Source: Roseiarcus sp963709655
GTDB taxonomy: Bacteria; Pseudomonadota; Alphaproteobacteria; Rhizobiales; Beijerinckiaceae
Reading direction: 5' to 3'
DNA: 64,000 nt
Assembly (NCBI GenBank): GCA_963709655.1
Contig: CAVPXF010000056.1
Span: 806,001 to 870,000, forward strand
In this document: positions 35,231 through 43,494 of the stretch, piece after piece
Position numbering within the stretch: position 1 is the stretch's first letter
Layout: each line of letters starts with the position of its first letter
Translations under genes and position numbers: made by a program
The notes under the pieces: model-generated
Seen by the model: only the letters and a program-made list of their open reading frames with translations
What the model was told of the DNA's origin: nothing
The model's database searches: none

Positions 35231-36632
35231 TCACGGCATGGCCGCGACGGGCGCGGCGACGACGCCGTCGCGCTCGAGGACGCGCGCCACGCGCAGCGCC
35301 AGGTCCTCGCGCCAGGGCGGCGCGATGATCTGCACGCCGATCGGCAGCGTCTCGCCCGGCGTCCAGACCGGAACCGCGGCGACCGGCAGGCCGATGAAGG
35401 AAATCGGCTGGGTAAAGAGACCCAGGTTCGGCCGCACGAGCATCTCCTTGCCGTCGAGGACGAAGGTCGTCTGGCCGAGTGCGGGCGCGCGGCACGGCGT
35501 CGCCGGCGCAATCAGGATGTCCACGTCGCGGAAGAGCGCGAGCGCCTGCGCCCGGAACAGCCGGCGAAATTTCTGCGCCTGGACCGACCCAGGCGCCCGG
35601 CAGCATCGCGCCGGCGATCAGGCGGTCGCGCACGTCCGGGTCGAAGTCTTCGGCGCGCGTCTGCAGGCGCTCGAGATGGAGCGCGGCGCCCTCGACCATG
35701 GTGATGAGATAGGCGGCGGCGCGAGCCCGCTCGGCGTCGGCGAGTTCGACCGTGCGCTCGACGTTCAGCGCGGCGGCCACGCGATCGACTGCCTCGAAGG
35801 CGCAGGGCTCGCCCGTGCGGGCGAAATAGCCGCCGAGCCTAGCGATGCGCAGGTCCGCGATCTCCTCCTCGAGGCTCGCCGCCGCCGGCTCGGCCGGGAC
35901 GTCGGCCTGCGCCGGATCGGCCTCGTCGCGCCCGAGCATCGCATCGTAGGCGAGCGCAAGATCCGCGACGTTGCGGGCGAACGGGCCGAGATGATCGAGG
36001 CTCGCGACGAACGGGAACGTGCGCGCCCGCGACAGCCGCCCGTAGGTCGGCTTGAGGCCGAAGGCGCCGCAGAACGAACTCGGCACGCGGATCGAGCCGT
36101 TGGTGTCGGAGCCCAGCGCGATCGGCACGAGGCCCCCCGCCACCGCCGCGCCCGCGCCGCCCGACGAGCCGCCGGTCATATGGGCGATGTCGTGCGGGTT
36201 GCGCGACGGCCCGTCGTGGGCGTTCTGGCCGGTGAAGTCGTAGGCGTATTCGCCCATGTTGAGCGCGCCGACGAGAATCGCCCCGGCCGCTTCGAGCCGC
36301 GAGACGAGCGTCGCGTCCGCTTCGGCCGGCGGCAGGTCGCGGTTGATCTTCGAGCCGGCGAGGGTCGGCAGGCCCTTCACGTCGAACAGGTTCTTGACGG
36401 CGAACGGCGCGCCGGCGAGCGGGCCGAGGCGCTCGCCGCGGGCGCGCGCCGCGTCGACCTCGGCGGCCTTCCGGAGCGCCCGCTCGGCGGTGACGTCGGT
36501 GAACGCCCCGAGCGCGGCGTCGCGCGCCTCGATGCGTCCGAGCGCGGCTTTGGTGACTTCGACCGCGCTCGCCGCGCCGCCCGTGACCGCCGCGGCGATG
36601 CCCTGCGCGGACCCGTCCAGGAGCGGCGTCAC
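35231..36632 (-). pseudogene. AtzE-like amidase-signature hydrolase, frameshifted by a 4-bp duplication
   Basis: Amidase-signature family enzyme whose relatives include AtzE (1-carboxybiuret hydrolase). The Ser-cisSer-Lys triad is visible as K80 (FAVKNLFDVKG), S156 (TGGSSGGAGA) and S180 (SDTNGSIRVPSSFCGAFGLKP). At MLPGAWV, around codon 347, the minus strand reads GGTC twice (plus-strand GACCGACC, 35582-35589). Removing one copy restores QAQKFRRLFRAQALAL, DVDILIAPATPCRAPALG and PNLGLFTQPISFIGLPVAAV to the stop at 35231. As written, the C-terminal quarter is scrambled. The start overlaps the AtzG-like stop by 4 nt (ATGA). Confidence 0.85.
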
Positions 36633-36814
36633 GGCGTGAACACCGGAGCGGGTTCGTCCCCGTCGCCGATGTCGGCCGACAGCAGCATGGCCGCCTGCTC
36701 GGCGGCGATCCTGAGATGGAGCACGGTCTGGGTCCGCAACTCCGGGGTCATCGCAATCCTGAGGAAAGGCGCCGTCGCGTCGACGAGCGCCTCGGGGTCA
36801 AAAGGTTCATCCAT
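36629..36814 (-). CDS. AtzG-like small amidase subunit (DUF4089)
   Basis: A 61-residue protein, EPFDPEALVDATAPFLRIAM then PELRTQTVLHLRIAAEQAAML and DGDEPAPVFTP. The final EPAPVFxP and the two-helix layout match AtzG/DUF4089, which forms a complex with the AtzE amidase in cyanuric acid degradation and is needed for its stability. As in known systems it lies directly upstream of, and overlaps, the amidase gene. Its start overlaps the end of the cysteine-hydrolase remnant by 8 nt. Confidence 0.85.
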   Translation of the reverse strand: MDEPFDPEALVDATAPFLRIAMTPELRTQTVLHLRIAAEQAAMLLSADIGDGDEPAPVFTP

Positions 36815-37022
36815 TAGGCGATTCGCCCTCTCCAGCGCCGCGAGGGGCCGTCTTCCATCCTGCGATGGCGCCCTCAGCCCGGACCGTCTCGGCCTTGAAG
36901 GCGGGAAAGTAGCTTGCCGTGGCGTCTTCGGCCAGCCGGCATTCCGCGCCGCGATCGTTGGCCTCGCGCGTCGAGGTCTGCAGGCGGACTTGCCTCGCGA
37001 CGCCGGCGAAGGCGGGCTTCAT
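36807..37022 (-). pseudogene. C-terminal remnant of a second isochorismatase-fold cysteine hydrolase
   Basis: A 71-codon frame beginning MKPAFAGVARQVRLQTS and continuing STREANDRGAECRLAEDATA, SYFPAFKAETV and AEGAIAGW. This is the segment that follows the catalytic cysteine in isochorismatase-family hydrolases; the intact gene at 39668 has TTMREANDRGFECLILEDCC in the same place. All of the N-terminal two-thirds, with the D-K-C triad, is missing. The fragment remains packed in the operon, 4 nt after the ABC ATPase stop and overlapping the AtzG-like start. It may be retained only to keep downstream translation going. Confidence 0.7.
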
Positions 37023-37026
37023 GCGC

Positions 37027-38550
37027 TCAATGTCCGGCCATGTGGCGGCCGATCGTGGTCCGGTCCGCCCCGGCCGCCTCGGTGAGATAGGCGACCTTGC
37101 CGCCGGACATCACGGCGATGCGGTCGGAGAGCTCCAGGATCTCGTCGAGATCCTCGGAGACGAGCAGGACGGCGGCGCCGCGATTGCGCTGTTCCATGAT
37201 CTGGGCGCGGATGTCGGCGACGGAAGCGAAGTCGAGGCCGAAGCACGGATTGGCGACGATCAGCACATCGACGTCGCCCGAAAGCTCGCGCGCCAGCACC
37301 GCCCGCTGCACGTTGCCGCCGGAAAGGTCGCGGATCGGCGTCTCGGTCGAGGGCGTCCGGACGTTGTAGCGTTCGATGAGTTCGCGCGCCTTGGCGCGGA
37401 TCGGCTCGCGCGACAGCCAGAAGCCGAGACGGGCCATCGGCGCCTTGTCGAACCTGCGGAAGGCCATGTTCTCGGCGACCGACATGTTCGGCACCGAGGC
37501 GTTTTTCAGCGGCTCCTCCGGCAGGCCGAACACCTTGAAGCGGTCGAAATGGTCGCGCGTCGGCTCGAAATTCTGGTCGCGGATCAGCACCTGGCCGAGC
37601 TTGATCGGCCGCTGCCCCGAGAGCGCCTGGACAAGCTCGCTCTGGCCGTTGCCCGAGACGCCGGCGACGCCGACGATCTCGCCGGCCTTGACCTTGATGT
37701 CGAAGCCGTTGACCGCTCCGCGCCCCTCGTCGTTTTCGGCGAACAGGCCCGCCACCTCGAGCGCCACGCCGTTTTTCGGCGCCGTGGCGCGGGCGGCGGA
37801 CGGGCGGACGACGGCGTCGCCGATCATCATCGCCGCCATCTCGCGGGTGGAGACGGCCCCGACCTTGCCGCCGCCGACCCGGGCGCCGCGTCTCAGCACC
37901 GTGAAATCGTCGCAGAACGCCTCGACCTCGCGGAACTTGTGGCTGATCATCGCTACCGTGATGTCGCCGCGATGGGCCATCTCGCGCAGGAGGCCCAGAA
38001 TCTCGTCCGCTTCGCCCGGCGTCAGCACCGAGGTCGGCTCGTCGAGGATGAGAAAGCGCTGGTCGAGATAGAGGAGCTTGAGGATCTCGAGTTTCTGCTT
38101 CTCGCCCGCCGCAAGCCCGGAGACCGGCCGGTCGAGCGGAACCTTGAACGGCATGCGGTCGAGGAAGGCGTCGAGCGCCTTGCGTTCCTTGCGCCAGTCG
38201 ATGAAGGCCGGCGCGTCGGCGCGGCTCACGACCAGGTTTTCGGCCGCGGTCAGCGCCGGCACCAGGGTGAAATGCTGGTAGACCATGCCGACGCCGAGCG
38301 CCTGGGCGTCGCGCGGATTGCGCACCGCGACTTCCGCTCCGTCGATCATGAGTTGGCCCTTGTCGGGCGTGTAGAAGCCCATGATGCATTTGACCAGCGT
38401 CGACTTCCCCGCGCCGTTCTCGCCAAGGAGCGCGTGGAACGAGCCCGCCGGAATGGAGACCGTCACGTCCTGCAACGCCTTGAGGGCGCCGAAGGACTTG
38501 CTCATGCCGATGGTGTCGAGCGAGGGCCCGCGGGCGGGATGCGCGTTCAT
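37027..38550 (-). CDS. ABC transporter ATP-binding protein (BMP/nucleoside type, double NBD)
   Basis: A 507-residue protein with two nucleotide-binding domains, as in the ATPases of BMP-family nucleoside importers (YufO/NupB type). The first domain has Walker A GENGAGKST, signature LAAGEKQKLEIL and Walker B FLILDEPTSVL. The second is degenerate, with GVSGNGQSE for Walker A, LSGGNVQRAVLA as signature and VLIVANPCFGLD for Walker B, a common asymmetry in this family. It serves the permeases at 41412 and 42326 and the binding protein at 43495, although catabolic genes are interposed. The start overlaps the ring-opening amidohydrolase stop by 4 nt. Confidence 0.93.
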   Translation of the reverse strand: MNAHPARGPSLDTIGMSKSFGALKALQDVTVSIPAGSFHALLGENGAGKSTLVKCIMGFYTPDKGQLMIDGAEVAVRNPRDAQALGVGMVYQHFTLVPALTAAENLVVSRADAPAFIDWRKERKALDAFLDRMPFKVPLDRPVSGLAAGEKQKLEILKLLYLDQRFLILDEPTSVLTPGEADEILGLLREMAHRGDITVAMISHKFREVEAFCDDFTVLRRGARVGGGKVGAVSTREMAAMMIGDAVVRPSAARATAPKNGVALEVAGLFAENDEGRGAVNGFDIKVKAGEIVGVAGVSGNGQSELVQALSGQRPIKLGQVLIRDQNFEPTRDHFDRFKVFGLPEEPLKNASVPNMSVAENMAFRRFDKAPMARLGFWLSREPIRAKARELIERYNVRTPSTETPIRDLSGGNVQRAVLARELSGDVDVLIVANPCFGLDFASVADIRAQIMEQRNRGAAVLLVSEDLDEILELSDRIAVMSGGKVAYLTEAAGADRTTIGRHMAGH

Positions 38551-39671
38551 GCAAAATCCTCCTTGGCTCGCGCCGTCGCCCGCATCGCGATGATCGCGAC
38601 CGGTCCGCCTCCGTCCGGCCCCTGATGCTCGGCGCCGCCGGAGACGTAGATTTCCGTGTGGCCGATGAGGCCCGCGAGCGCGCCGGCGACGAAGGCGCGC
38701 GCGTGGCGGGTGGAGGAGATGTCGGAATCGTTGAGCATCGTATGGCGGAAGCCGCGGACTTCCCCGTTCGAGCTCGCCTCAGCCTTGGCGAGCAGCGCGA
38801 TGAGGCGCGCCCGCTCATCCGGCGGCAACTGGCCGGGCGCCTTCAGGCCCAGTTCCGCAAGTCCCCCCCGCACCGGATCGATGTCGATTGCGTCGCGCAT
38901 TACGCAATGTTGAATTCGCAACGGTCCGGTCCAGTGGTCCGCGGCGCCGAGCACGACGATTTCGTGATCGACCAGTTCCACGCCGGCGGAAGCCGAAGCG
39001 CGCGAAGAGAACAGCGACCAGTCGCGGCCGATCAACTCGTCCGTGATGCGCGCGCGGTCGACCTCGCCGAGGGCGACGGCGACTCCGAGCGCGGAAGCCG
39101 CGCGCGAAAAACTCATGGATTTCAGGCTGTCCCGGGTCGCCGTGGTGAGTTCGCGCGCCTCGACGTCGGCCACCCTGTCGGCCGTGAGCAACGGGCACTT
39201 GATCTGGACGAAGTGGACGTCATCCGGCGTTCTGAGGCCCGCATCCGCCATCGCGGCGCGTACGCCCTCGGCGACGTCGGCGACCTGTCTCAGGCGCCCG
39301 AGGCTTTCGAAGGGGAGCGGCGCGGTGCGCGCATGGCCAACGGCGAGCGCGCCCGATTCCGGCGCCGCCGCGACGTCACGGGCTTCGAAGACCACGAAAT
39401 GCGGCGAGAGGGCCCCCTCCGTCCCGCCGGACATCACGAGCTTGACCCCCGCTCCGGCGTTGCCAGGCCTGCGCCGGTGGAGCATGTCCTGCAACGCACG
39501 AACTGCGAGACCGCGCGAGAAATCGTTGACGCAGCCATTGCCCTCCGTCTTGCCGAAAATGGCGACGATCGAGTCTGGATCAATCGCGCCGGCGGCGATG
39601 GCCGCCTCCAGCCCCGAAACATCGTCCGGCGCGCGCATTGCGACGCGATGGACGAAGGCCTGCCTCGTCAA
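38547..39671 (-). CDS. Ring-opening amidohydrolase (cyanuric acid hydrolase/barbiturase family)
   Basis: A 374-residue member of the AtzD/TrzD/barbiturase family (PF09663), which hydrolytically opens cyanuric acid or barbituric acid using three Lys-Ser pairs, one in each of three like domains. Those pairs are visible: K41 (FGKTEGNGCVNDF) with S81 (VMSGGTEGALSPH), K158 (VQIKCP) with a Ser in SRASASAG (about 226), and K296 (LLAKAEASS) with S344 (YVSGGAEHQGPDGG). The motifs do not by themselves separate cyanurate from barbiturate or another ring. The start is TTG 39671, overlapping the cysteine-hydrolase stop as TTGA; MTRQAFVHRVAMRAPDDV aligns with family N-termini. Confidence 0.92.
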   Translation of the reverse strand: MTRQAFVHRVAMRAPDDVSGLEAAIAAGAIDPDSIVAIFGKTEGNGCVNDFSRGLAVRALQDMLHRRRPGNAGAGVKLVMSGGTEGALSPHFVVFEARDVAAAPESGALAVGHARTAPLPFESLGRLRQVADVAEGVRAAMADAGLRTPDDVHFVQIKCPLLTADRVADVEARELTTATRDSLKSMSFSRAASALGVAVALGEVDRARITDELIGRDWSLFSSRASASAGVELVDHEIVVLGAADHWTGPLRIQHCVMRDAIDIDPVRGGLAELGLKAPGQLPPDERARLIALLAKAEASSNGEVRGFRHTMLNDSDISSTRHARAFVAGALAGLIGHTEIYVSGGAEHQGPDGGGPVAIIAMRATARAKEDFA

Positions 39672-40345
39672 GGCAGGGCCTCGATGAAGGCTTTCGACGA
39701 GGCGACCGCGCCGAACACGCCGCCCTGCATCGTCACCATCTTGAGCGCGGCGGCGTGATTGCCGGGGTCGGTCGCGCCGCAGCAATCCTCCAGGATCAGG
39801 CATTCGAAGCCGCGGTCGTTGGCCTCGCGCATGGTGGTGTGGACGCAGACGTCGGTGGTGATGCCGGTGAGCACGAGATTGTCGATGCCGCGGGTGCGCA
39901 GGACGAGCTCGAGGTCGGTGGCGCAGAACGAGCCCTTGCCCGGCTTGTCGATCACCGGCTCGCCCGGCGCGGGCTTCAGGTCCTCGATGATCTCCCAGCC
40001 CGGCTCGCCGCGCACCAGGATCTTGCCGCACGGGCCGGCGTCGCCGATGCCCGCCCCGATCCGCTGCGAGCGCCAGCGCTTGTTCGGCGGCAGGTCGGCG
40101 AGGTCGGGCCGATGGCCCTCCCGGGTGTGGATGACGAGGTAGCCCTTGGCGCGGGCGGCGGCGAGGAGCGCCTTGATCGGCTCGATCGGGGCGCGGGTGA
40201 GCGAGAGGTCGTACCCCATCTTGTCGACGTAGCCGCCTTCGCCGCAGAAGTCGGTCTGCATGTCGATGACGATGACGGCGGTGTTGCCGGGCCGCCAGTC
40301 GCCGTTCCACGGCCACGGATAGGGGGTCGCTGGAAGAGTCGGCAT
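39668..40345 (-). CDS. Isochorismatase-fold cysteine hydrolase (biuret/ureidoacrylate hydrolase-like)
   Basis: A 225-residue cysteine hydrolase with a probable D-K-C triad: D28 (AVIVIDMQTDFCGEGGYVD), a Lys in VIDKPGKGSF (134 or 137) and C167 (TGITTDVCVHTT). The family includes biuret amidohydrolase BiuH, RutB and N-carbamoylsarcosine hydrolase, which cleave terminal carbamoyl or ureido groups. Placed directly upstream of a ring-opening amidohydrolase, it probably hydrolyses the linear ureido product. It overlaps that gene by 4 nt and starts 3 nt after the formamidase-like gene. Confidence 0.9.
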   Translation of the reverse strand: MPTLPATPYPWPWNGDWRPGNTAVIVIDMQTDFCGEGGYVDKMGYDLSLTRAPIEPIKALLAAARAKGYLVIHTREGHRPDLADLPPNKRWRSQRIGAGIGDAGPCGKILVRGEPGWEIIEDLKPAPGEPVIDKPGKGSFCATDLELVLRTRGIDNLVLTGITTDVCVHTTMREANDRGFECLILEDCCGATDPGNHAAALKMVTMQGGVFGAVASSKAFIEALP

Positions 40346-40348
40346 GAT

Positions 40349-41365
40349 TTATTCCGCTGCCTTCGAGAGTTTCTCGCCATAGTGTCGCGTTGGCCTGGGA
40401 AATCCGTAGCCGACGCCGTCGGTGTGCACGACCTCGTCCTCCCAGGGTAGCCGATAGCGACCCGCTACGAGGTCACTCATGTAAGTATAGGGGCAATCGC
40501 CGGCGCCGCCGGCAACCGCGACCATGCCGCGGTGGCCGAACTGATAGATGTTGTTCTCGACCGCCCAGTGCTTTCGCGCCTCGCGGATGAGGTCGGGCCG
40601 GACCTCTGCGGTGATGATCTCGTCAGGCCGCCCGGTGGCGCCCTCCGCCAGGATCGTTCCGTCGAAATTGACGATCATGCCCTGGCCCATCGAGTCGAAC
40701 GTTCCGTCGGAGCCACACATACAGACGTTGGCCGTCGCCATCAGGTTCTGAAAGCTGTTGGCCTGGTTCGTGAAGCGCCAGGATTCGCGAATGGGCGCGG
40801 TGTAGCCGGCCGTGCGGATCATGACCTCCGCGCCCTTGTAGGCACATTCGCGCGCCATCTCGGGGAACATCCCGTCGTGGCAGACAATGAGCGCGATCTT
40901 GACGCCCTTCGGCCCGTCGCACACCGGAATGCCGATGTCGCCCGGCTCCCATGGCTCGACCGGGGTCCAAGGATGCATCTTGCGGTAGTAGAGCTTCAAG
41001 TTTCCCGCATCGTCGATGATGACGCCGGAATTGTACGGATTCCCGTCCGGGTTGAACTCCATGATCGAGAAGCAGCCCCAGATCCGGTTCTCGCGGCAGG
41101 CCGACTTGAAGGCGGCGATCTCGGGGCCCTCGAGCGAGCAAAGGATCGCCGGGTTCATGTCCATCGAAAGGCCGTGCAGCGAATATTCCGGGAAGACGAC
41201 TAGGTCCATTGTCGCCATGTTCCGGCGCGCCTTTCGGACCATCGCCACGATCTTTTCGGCTTGCGCAGCGAGATCCGCGGGCGTGACGACGACCGGCAGT
41301 TGCAACTGGACGAGGCCAATCACCACGCCGTTGGGAGTTTTGTTGAGGCCGCCGAGCCCGCTCAT
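40349..41365 (-). CDS. Formamidase/aliphatic amidase-like nitrilase-superfamily enzyme
   Basis: A 338-residue carbon-nitrogen hydrolase closely patterned on AmiF/AmiE (H. pylori formamidase is 334 residues). The E-K-C catalytic set appears as E60 (VVFPEYSLHGLS), K129 (YYRKMHPWTPVEPWEPGD) and C162 (IVCHDGMFPEMARECAYKG). The N-terminus MSGLGGLNKTPNGVVIGLVQ and the ENNIYQFGHRG segment are typical. Expected chemistry is release of ammonia from a small amide, with formate if formamide is the substrate. Its place in a heterocycle operon suggests it deals with a terminal amide product. Confidence 0.9.
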   Translation of the reverse strand: MSGLGGLNKTPNGVVIGLVQLQLPVVVTPADLAAQAEKIVAMVRKARRNMATMDLVVFPEYSLHGLSMDMNPAILCSLEGPEIAAFKSACRENRIWGCFSIMEFNPDGNPYNSGVIIDDAGNLKLYYRKMHPWTPVEPWEPGDIGIPVCDGPKGVKIALIVCHDGMFPEMARECAYKGAEVMIRTAGYTAPIRESWRFTNQANSFQNLMATANVCMCGSDGTFDSMGQGMIVNFDGTILAEGATGRPDEIITAEVRPDLIREARKHWAVENNIYQFGHRGMVAVAGGAGDCPYTYMSDLVAGRYRLPWEDEVVHTDGVGYGFPRPTRHYGEKLSKAAE

Positions 41366-41411
41366 CGATCCGCTCCGTCGCTTCGACGTCGTTACGTGGC
41401 TGTGACGTTCG

Positions 41412-42329
41412 CTACTTGGCCATCGACAACTCGCCCGGCATGTCGCGGGCCGAATGGGTCGCGCTCGAGGTCGCGATCATGATGGCGAGCGTCAAGATGT
41501 AAGGCGCGGCGTTGAAGAAGTAGTAGCCCTCCGTGACGCCGATCGACTGCAGCGACGGGCCGATGGCGCCGGCGGCGCCAAAGAGGAGCGCGGCGAAGAT
41601 GCAGCGGATTGGGCTCCAGCGGGCGAAGATCACCAGCGCCACCGCCATCAGGCCCTGCCCGGACGACAGGCCCTGGTTCCAGGAGCCGGGATAGGAGAGC
41701 GACAGAAACGCGCCGCCGACGCCGGCGAGGAAGCCGCCGACCGTCGTGGTCAGGAGACGGACGAGGTTGACCGAAATGCCCATCGCCCGAGCGGCCGCGG
41801 CGCTGTCGCCGACCGTGCGCACGACCAGTCCCCAGCGGGTGTTTCTGAGCGACCAGGCGAGGAGGAGCGCGATGACGATGCCGACGAAGAACAGCGGATT
41901 GACCTGGAGCGCACTCTTCAGGTTGGCGTCGTCGCTCCAGAACCCGAGCGGGATCGAATCGAGTCGCGGCGCAGTCGGCTGGATGTAGGGCTTGCCGAAG
42001 AAGAAGGCGACGCCGACGCCAAACAGCATCATCGCGATGCCGACCGCGACGTCGTTGACCTTGGGCAGGCCGCAGATCGACCCGTGCATCGCCCCGAGGC
42101 AGGAGCCTGCGACGCCCGCGGCGAGCACGCCGACCCAGGGCGATCCGGTGTGGTAGGACGCCGCATAGGCGACCATCGCGCCGAGCACCAGCGTGCCTTC
42201 GAGGCCGAGGTTCACCCGCCCGGACTTTTCCGTCAGGCACTCGCCGAGCGCGACGAACATGAAAGGCGTCGAAACGCGGATCGCGCCGCCCAGCATGGCG
42301 ATGAGAACGGTGATGACGGCGTCGTTCAT
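41412..42329 (-). CDS. ABC transporter permease, BMP/nucleoside type (second permease)
   Basis: A 305-residue polytopic membrane protein of the BPD_transp_2 family in the YufQ/NupC-type branch. It has about eight to nine hydrophobic helices and the motifs LTEKSGRVNLGLEGTLVLGA and RAMGISVNLVRLLTTTVGG, which form the cytoplasmic coupling region. It overlaps the other permease by 4 nt (ATGA) and is followed 46 nt later by the formamidase-like gene. The cargo of this subfamily is usually a nucleoside, base or related heterocycle. Confidence 0.92.
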   Translation of the reverse strand: MNDAVITVLIAMLGGAIRVSTPFMFVALGECLTEKSGRVNLGLEGTLVLGAMVAYAASYHTGSPWVGVLAAGVAGSCLGAMHGSICGLPKVNDVAVGIAMMLFGVGVAFFFGKPYIQPTAPRLDSIPLGFWSDDANLKSALQVNPLFFVGIVIALLLAWSLRNTRWGLVVRTVGDSAAAARAMGISVNLVRLLTTTVGGFLAGVGGAFLSLSYPGSWNQGLSSGQGLMAVALVIFARWSPIRCIFAALLFGAAGAIGPSLQSIGVTEGYYFFNAAPYILTLAIMIATSSATHSARDMPGELSMAK

Positions 42330-43468
42330 GTCCGATCCTTCGTGGCCTTGGGCTTGAAGATCGAGAAGCGGCCGTAGAGCGTCTCGGACGTCAGGAGGAT
42401 CACGAAGATCAGGCCTTCGAGGACCTGCACGGTCGCGTCGGGCAGCCCCATTCGCCGCTGAATCAGGCCGCCGGCGGCGACGATGCCGCCGAACAGGATC
42501 GCGACCGGCGGAATGACCAGCGGGTTATGGCGGGCGAGGAATGACACGAGGATGCCGGTGAAGCCGTAGCCCGCCGCGAGCGAGGCGTTGGCGCGCCCCT
42601 GGATCGCCGCGACCTCGAAGAAGCCGGCGAGCCCGGCCGAAGCGCCGGCGATCGCCGAGCAGGCGACGATCAGCTTGCCGACCGGCAGCCCTTGAGCCAG
42701 CGCCGCGCGGAAGTTGCCGCCGGTCACCCGCGCGGCGAAGCCGAAAGTGGTGCGCTCGATCAGCAAATAGAGCGCGACGCACAGCGCAACGCCGGCGACG
42801 ATTCCCCAATGCACCTCGGTGCCGGGGATCGTGCCGACCATATAGGCGTCCGTCAGCGGCTTGGTCGAAGGCTTGTTCGGATTGGAAATGTCGCGCAGAG
42901 CCCCCTCGACGAAGAAGTTCATGATCGCGATGCCGATGTAAGTCAGCAGCAGCGACGAGATCGTCTCGTTGACGCCGCGCGCGTAGCGCAGGAAGCCGGC
43001 GATCCCGACCCAGAAGCCGCCGACAGCCATGGCCGTGATCGCCATCAGGATCAGCGTGATGAGCGGCGGCACGACCCCGATCATCGGAATCGCCAGCGCG
43101 GCGGCGGCGAAGCCGCCGACCACCAGCGCGCCCTCGCCGCCGATCATGATCAGGCCGATGCGGGCGGGAATGGCGACCGCGAGCGCGGTCATGATCAGCG
43201 GAGACGAGCGCTGCAGCGTGTTTTCGAGCGAGAAGGCGGTCCCAAAGCCCCCCCGCCAGACATAGGCGATGAAATCGGCCGGAGACTTGCCGATCGCCAG
43301 GAGGAAAATCGCGAAGATGGCCGCGGCGACGGCGATCGCCAAGAGCGGGATGACGACATATTCCGACTGGACGCGCAGCCGCTGCGCCCATTCGGAGATC
43401 GCCGCATTCGGACCGACTGGCTGAATCAGGTCCGAGGCGGACGAGGGGGTCAAGGGCGCGTCCGACAT
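42326..43468 (-). CDS. ABC transporter permease, BMP/nucleoside type (first permease)
   Basis: A 380-residue membrane permease of the YufP/NupB type. Family features are an N-terminal cytoplasmic extension, GLIMIGGEGALVVGGFAAAAL, RYARGVNETISSLLLTYIGIA and the coupling-helix region (YGFTGILVSFLARHNPLVIP). It forms a heterodimer with the permease it overlaps. It starts 26 nt after the stop of the binding protein gene, so the transporter genes are clearly transcribed together. Confidence 0.92.
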   Translation of the reverse strand: MSDAPLTPSSASDLIQPVGPNAAISEWAQRLRVQSEYVVIPLLAIAVAAAIFAIFLLAIGKSPADFIAYVWRGGFGTAFSLENTLQRSSPLIMTALAVAIPARIGLIMIGGEGALVVGGFAAAALAIPMIGVVPPLITLILMAITAMAVGGFWVGIAGFLRYARGVNETISSLLLTYIGIAIMNFFVEGALRDISNPNKPSTKPLTDAYMVGTIPGTEVHWGIVAGVALCVALYLLIERTTFGFAARVTGGNFRAALAQGLPVGKLIVACSAIAGASAGLAGFFEVAAIQGRANASLAAGYGFTGILVSFLARHNPLVIPPVAILFGGIVAAGGLIQRRMGLPDATVQVLEGLIFVILLTSETLYGRFSIFKPKATKDRT

Positions 43469-43494
43469 CGGCGCGCGCTCCCCGTCCGCCGGCC

